The notes under the pieces were generated by a model. That model searched no databases. It was not told where the DNA came from and saw only the letters and a program-made list of their open reading frames with translations. A stretch of DNA of 39,743 nucleotides from Oscillospiraceae bacterium (GTDB lineage Bacteria; Bacillota; Clostridia; Oscillospirales; Oscillospiraceae), in assembly GCA_017617795.1 (NCBI GenBank), contig JAFZVM010000041.1, positions 1 through 39,743 of the forward strand. The letters run 5' to 3'. Shown piece after piece: positions 37,588 through 39,743 of this stretch (position 1 is the first letter of the stretch; each line of letters begins with the position of its first letter). The translations under genes were made by a program, and so were the position numbers.

Positions 37588-38868
37588 TTATACGGCGGCG
37601 AAGCCCTTTTCCAGATCGGCGATGATGTCGTCGATGTGCTCCGTGCCGATGGAGAGGCGGATGGTGTTCTGGTGGATGCCCGCCGCCTCCAGCTCCTCCT
37701 CCGTGAGCTGGGAATGGGTGGTGGTGGCCGGGTGGATCACCAGGCTCTTCACGTCTGCCACGTTGGCCAGCAGGGAGAAGATCTCCAGCCCGTCGATGAA
37801 CTTGAAGGCCTCGTCCTTGCCGCCCTTGATGTCGAAGGTGAAGATGCTGGCCCCTCCGTTGGGGAAATACTTCTCATAGAGGGCGTGGTCCGGATGGTCC
37901 GGGAGAGAGGGATGGTAGACCCGCTCCACCTGGGGATGCTTCAGCAGGTATTCCACCACCTTCTTCGTGTTCTCCGCGTGGCGCTCCAGCCGCAGGGAGA
38001 GGGTCTCGGTACCCTGGAGCAGCAGGAAGGCGGCGAAGGGGGAGATGCAGGCCCCGGTGTCCCGCAGGAGGATGGCCCGGATATAGGTGGCGAAGGCCGC
38101 CGGACCTGCCGCGTCGGTGAACTTCACCCCATGGTAGCTGGGGTTGGGCTCGCTGATCCAGGGATATTTGCCGCTCTTCGCCCAGTCGAAGGTGCCCCCG
38201 TCCACGATGACGCCCCCCAGGGTGGTGCCGTGGCCGCCGATGAATTTGGTGGCGCTGTGGACTACGACGTCCGCGCCGTGCTCGATGGGCCGGATGAGGT
38301 AGGGGGTGCCGAAGGTGTTGTCGATCACCAGGGGGAGGCCGTGCTTATGGGCGATGGCCGCGATGGCGTCGATATCCGGGATATCGCTGTTGGGGTTCCC
38401 CAGGGTCTCGATGTAGATTGCCTTGGTGTTTGGCCGGATGGCGGCTTCCACCTCGGCGAGATCATGGACGTTCACCAGGCTGGATTCGATGCCGTAGAGG
38501 GGCAGGGTGTGGGCCAGGAGGTTGGCCGTGCCTCCGTAGATGGTCTTCTGGGCCACGATGTGCTCCCCCTTGGCCGCCAGGGCCTGGATGGTGTAGGTGA
38601 TGGCCGCCGCGCCGGAGGCCACCGCCAGACCGGCGACGCCCCCCTCCAGGGCCGCGATGCGCTGCTCGAACACCCCCTGGGTGGAGTTGGTGAGACGCCC
38701 GTAGATGTTGCCCGCATCCGCAAGGCCGAAGCGGTCCGCCGCGTGCTGGGCATTATGGAAAACGTAGCTGGTGGTGGCGTAGATGGGCACCGCCCGGGCG
38801 TCGGACGCGGGATCGGGCTGCTCCTGGCCCACATGAAGCTGCAGAGTTTCGAATTTATAGTTGGACAT
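37588..38868 (-). CDS. metY: O-acetylhomoserine aminocarboxypropyltransferase (sulfhydrylase)
   Basis: This 426-residue protein has the length and pattern of MetY: FETLQLHVGQEQPDPASDARAVPIY at the N-terminus, YGRLTNSTQGVFEQRIAALEGG, PLVIDNTFGTPYLIRP, and the PLP lysine Lys208 in SATKFIGGHGT. It ends with the family block HPATTTHSQL and IRLSIGTEHIDD. The enzyme makes homocysteine from O-acetylhomoserine and sulfide, the direct sulfhydrylation step of methionine synthesis, using pyridoxal phosphate. The start ATG 38868 follows GAGGTAACG. A promoter (38917-38946) and a MET-box-like operator (38968-38984) lie upstream. The leader is only about 40 nt, too short for a SAM riboswitch or T-box, so control is probably by the LysR-type operator. 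Confidence 0.93.
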   Translation of the reverse strand: MSNYKFETLQLHVGQEQPDPASDARAVPIYATTSYVFHNAQHAADRFGLADAGNIYGRLTNSTQGVFEQRIAALEGGVAGLAVASGAAAITYTIQALAAKGEHIVAQKTIYGGTANLLAHTLPLYGIESSLVNVHDLAEVEAAIRPNTKAIYIETLGNPNSDIPDIDAIAAIAHKHGLPLVIDNTFGTPYLIRPIEHGADVVVHSATKFIGGHGTTLGGVIVDGGTFDWAKSGKYPWISEPNPSYHGVKFTDAAGPAAFATYIRAILLRDTGACISPFAAFLLLQGTETLSLRLERHAENTKKVVEYLLKHPQVERVYHPSLPDHPDHALYEKYFPNGGASIFTFDIKGGKDEAFKFIDGLEIFSLLANVADVKSLVIHPATTTHSQLTEEELEAAGIHQNTIRLSIGTEHIDDIIADLEKGFAAV

Positions 38869-38916
38869 GGTCGTTACCTCATTTCTGTCAGATTGTTCGG
38901 TGATTTGGATGGTCTG

Positions 38917-38946
38917 AGCATAGCACACAGCCGCGGCCCTGTCCAA
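38917..38946 (-). promoter_or_regulatory. Promoter for metY
   Basis: On the minus strand TTGGAC (38941-38946) and TATGCT (38917-38922) are separated by 18 bp. Both boxes are imperfect, as expected for an activated promoter. Transcription would begin near 38910. Confidence 0.55.
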
Positions 38947-38967
38947 TATCCTACCTGAATGGTTGGT

Positions 38968-38984
38968 TATAGATTGAGCCTATA
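38968..38984. promoter_or_regulatory. MET-box-like LysR-type operator upstream of metY
   Basis: TATAG-N7-CTATA is a perfect 17-bp dyad. It has the arms and spacing of the MtaR MET-box described in Lactobacillales (TATAGTTT-N-AAACTATA). Its centre lies about 66 bp before the predicted metY transcription start, the position at which LysR activators usually bind. The inner seven bases do not follow the MtaR consensus. Confidence 0.6.
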
Positions 38985-38985
38985 G

Positions 38986-39017
38986 CAAAGCATCCTGTCT
39001 TCATTTTGACAGGATGC
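38986..39017 (-). terminator. Terminator after the right-edge lysR gene
   Basis: A perfect 10-bp stem GCATCCTGTC/GACAGGATGC (38990-38999 with 39008-39017) is followed on the minus strand by TTTGC. It separates the regulator from metY. Confidence 0.75.
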
Positions 39018-39052
39018 TCGATTTCTATTCAATATGAATGATTAACGGTATC

Positions 39053-39743
39053 TCAGTGCGTTTCCTGGTATTGCTTCAGATAGCGGTCCAGCTCATGGAT
39101 ATACCGCTCCGCCAGGTCGCTCAGAAGCATGTTCTTCCGGGAGATATAGCCGATCTCCATGCGGCTGCCCACGGCGTCCTCCTCCGCCTCGAAGGGGATG
39201 GCCAGGTAATCCGGCCCGTTCAGCTCCTCGCAGATCACTCCGGAGCAGAGGGTATACCCGTTCAGCCCCACCATCAGGTTCAGCATGGTGGCCCGGTCCG
39301 TGGCCTTGATGGTCCGGGGATATTCGGCGGTGCTGAGGATCTCCTCCGCATAATAGAAGGATCCCGCCGCTCCCTGCTCGAAGGAAAGGCAGGGGTAATC
39401 CGCCAGGTCCGCGAAGCGGATCGACGGCTTTCCCGCCAGGGGATGCCCCTTCCATAAATAGACGTAAGCTTCGCAGGACGTCAGGGGATGGAACTCCAGC
39501 TGGTTGGCCCGCAGGAGCTTTTCCAGGGGCTTGCGGTTGAAATCGCTGAGGTACAGGATCCCGATCTCGCTCTTCCCGGCAAAGACGTCGTCGATCACGT
39601 CCCGGGTGCGGGTCTCCCGGATGGCAAATTCATATTCCTCCGTGCCGAACTGCCGCACCAGCTCCACGAAGCTCTTCACGGCAAAGGAATAATGCTGGGT
39701 GGAGATCCCGAATTTCTTCTTGCGTCCCCCGCCCTTCCCGAAC
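39053..39743 (-). CDS. LysR-family regulator, partial (N-terminus beyond right edge)
   Basis: The visible 229 codons are the C-terminal effector domain of a LysR regulator. The frame stays open to the right edge (KFGISTQHYSFAVKSFVELV) and continues with EYEFAIRETRTRDVIDDVFAGKSEIGILYLSDFN and FHPLTSCEAYVYLWKGHPLAG. HYSFAVKxF and RETRT are typical of a Firmicutes LysR branch with unknown ligands. The DNA-binding domain lies outside the window. The gene is upstream of metY on the same strand, separated by a terminator and a MET-box-like site. It may be the sulfur/methionine regulator that binds there, or its own target may lie further right. Confidence 0.88.
   Translation of the reverse strand, partial: FGKGGGRKKKFGISTQHYSFAVKSFVELVRQFGTEEYEFAIRETRTRDVIDDVFAGKSEIGILYLSDFNRKPLEKLLRANQLEFHPLTSCEAYVYLWKGHPLAGKPSIRFADLADYPCLSFEQGAAGSFYYAEEILSTAEYPRTIKATDRATMLNLMVGLNGYTLCSGVICEELNGPDYLAIPFEAEEDAVGSRMEIGYISRKNMLLSDLAERYIHELDRYLKQYQETH

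Noticed and set aside
38869..38910. SAM riboswitch or T-box in the metY leader
   Set aside because: The predicted leader is only about 40 nt and no conserved riboswitch core is visible; control by the LysR-type dyad fits better.

Overview
The window looks like the chromosome of a high-GC, strictly anaerobic Clostridia-type Firmicute, perhaps a gut Oscillospiraceae-like organism. Supporting signs are AGGAGG-type ribosome binding sites before almost every gene, sigma-A style promoters, an EtfB/acyl-CoA dehydrogenase pair, oxygen-sensitive glycyl radical enzymes (GREs) with a radical-SAM activase, an enoate-reductase-type flavoenzyme and lipobox lipoproteins. The species assignment is inference; no rRNA or species marker is present.

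Layout. 1-4.3 kb: acyl-CoA dehydrogenase and etfB (minus strand, running off the left edge), mobA, a small cupin and a fumarate-reductase-like flavoprotein. 4.4-5.5 kb: an AT-richer scar with a degenerate tRNA, an intact tRNA-Ala(CGC) and the C-terminal remnant of a large serine recombinase. 5.7-19.3 kb: the most distinctive region. A FAD oxidoreductase is followed by a convergent lysR-GRE1 operon. Divergent from that operon is a second one: GRE2, lipoprotein binding protein, permease, ATPase, permease, GRE activase. 19.4-23.9 kb: an XRE regulator overlapping an MFS exporter, a DUF4298-like protein, a lower-GC alpha/beta hydrolase and a LURP-one-related protein. 23.9-26.9 kb: lon and a TetR regulator that appear to share an operator. 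27.1-30.5 kb: a small membrane protein, an operon of an RCK channel-like protein, a cyclic-nucleotide-binding-domain protein and a 2H phosphoesterase, and a lipoprotein. 30.5-35.4 kb: a DUF169 protein coupled to an AAC(6')-I-like acetyltransferase, a structured non-coding block, endonuclease IV, and an operon of nucleotidyltransferase, metallo-beta-lactamase-fold protein and a small protein. 35.4-39.7 kb: an OYE/FAD enoate-reductase-type enzyme, O-acetylhomoserine sulfhydrylase with a MET-box-like operator, and a truncated LysR regulator at the right edge.

How the genes may work together. The two 813/814-residue GREs are close paralogues. Both have their active-site Cys in a GCVYPC context: they lack the Cys-x-Glu of GRE dehydratases/decarboxylases and the Cys-Cys of pyruvate formate-lyase. 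They also share a Phe in the glycyl-radical loop. One shared activase and a ribose-type ABC importer with two different permeases suggest that a small polar substrate is imported and transformed by radical chemistry under LysR control. The substrate and reaction cannot be read from the sequence. I regard this cluster as the best candidate for an undescribed system here.
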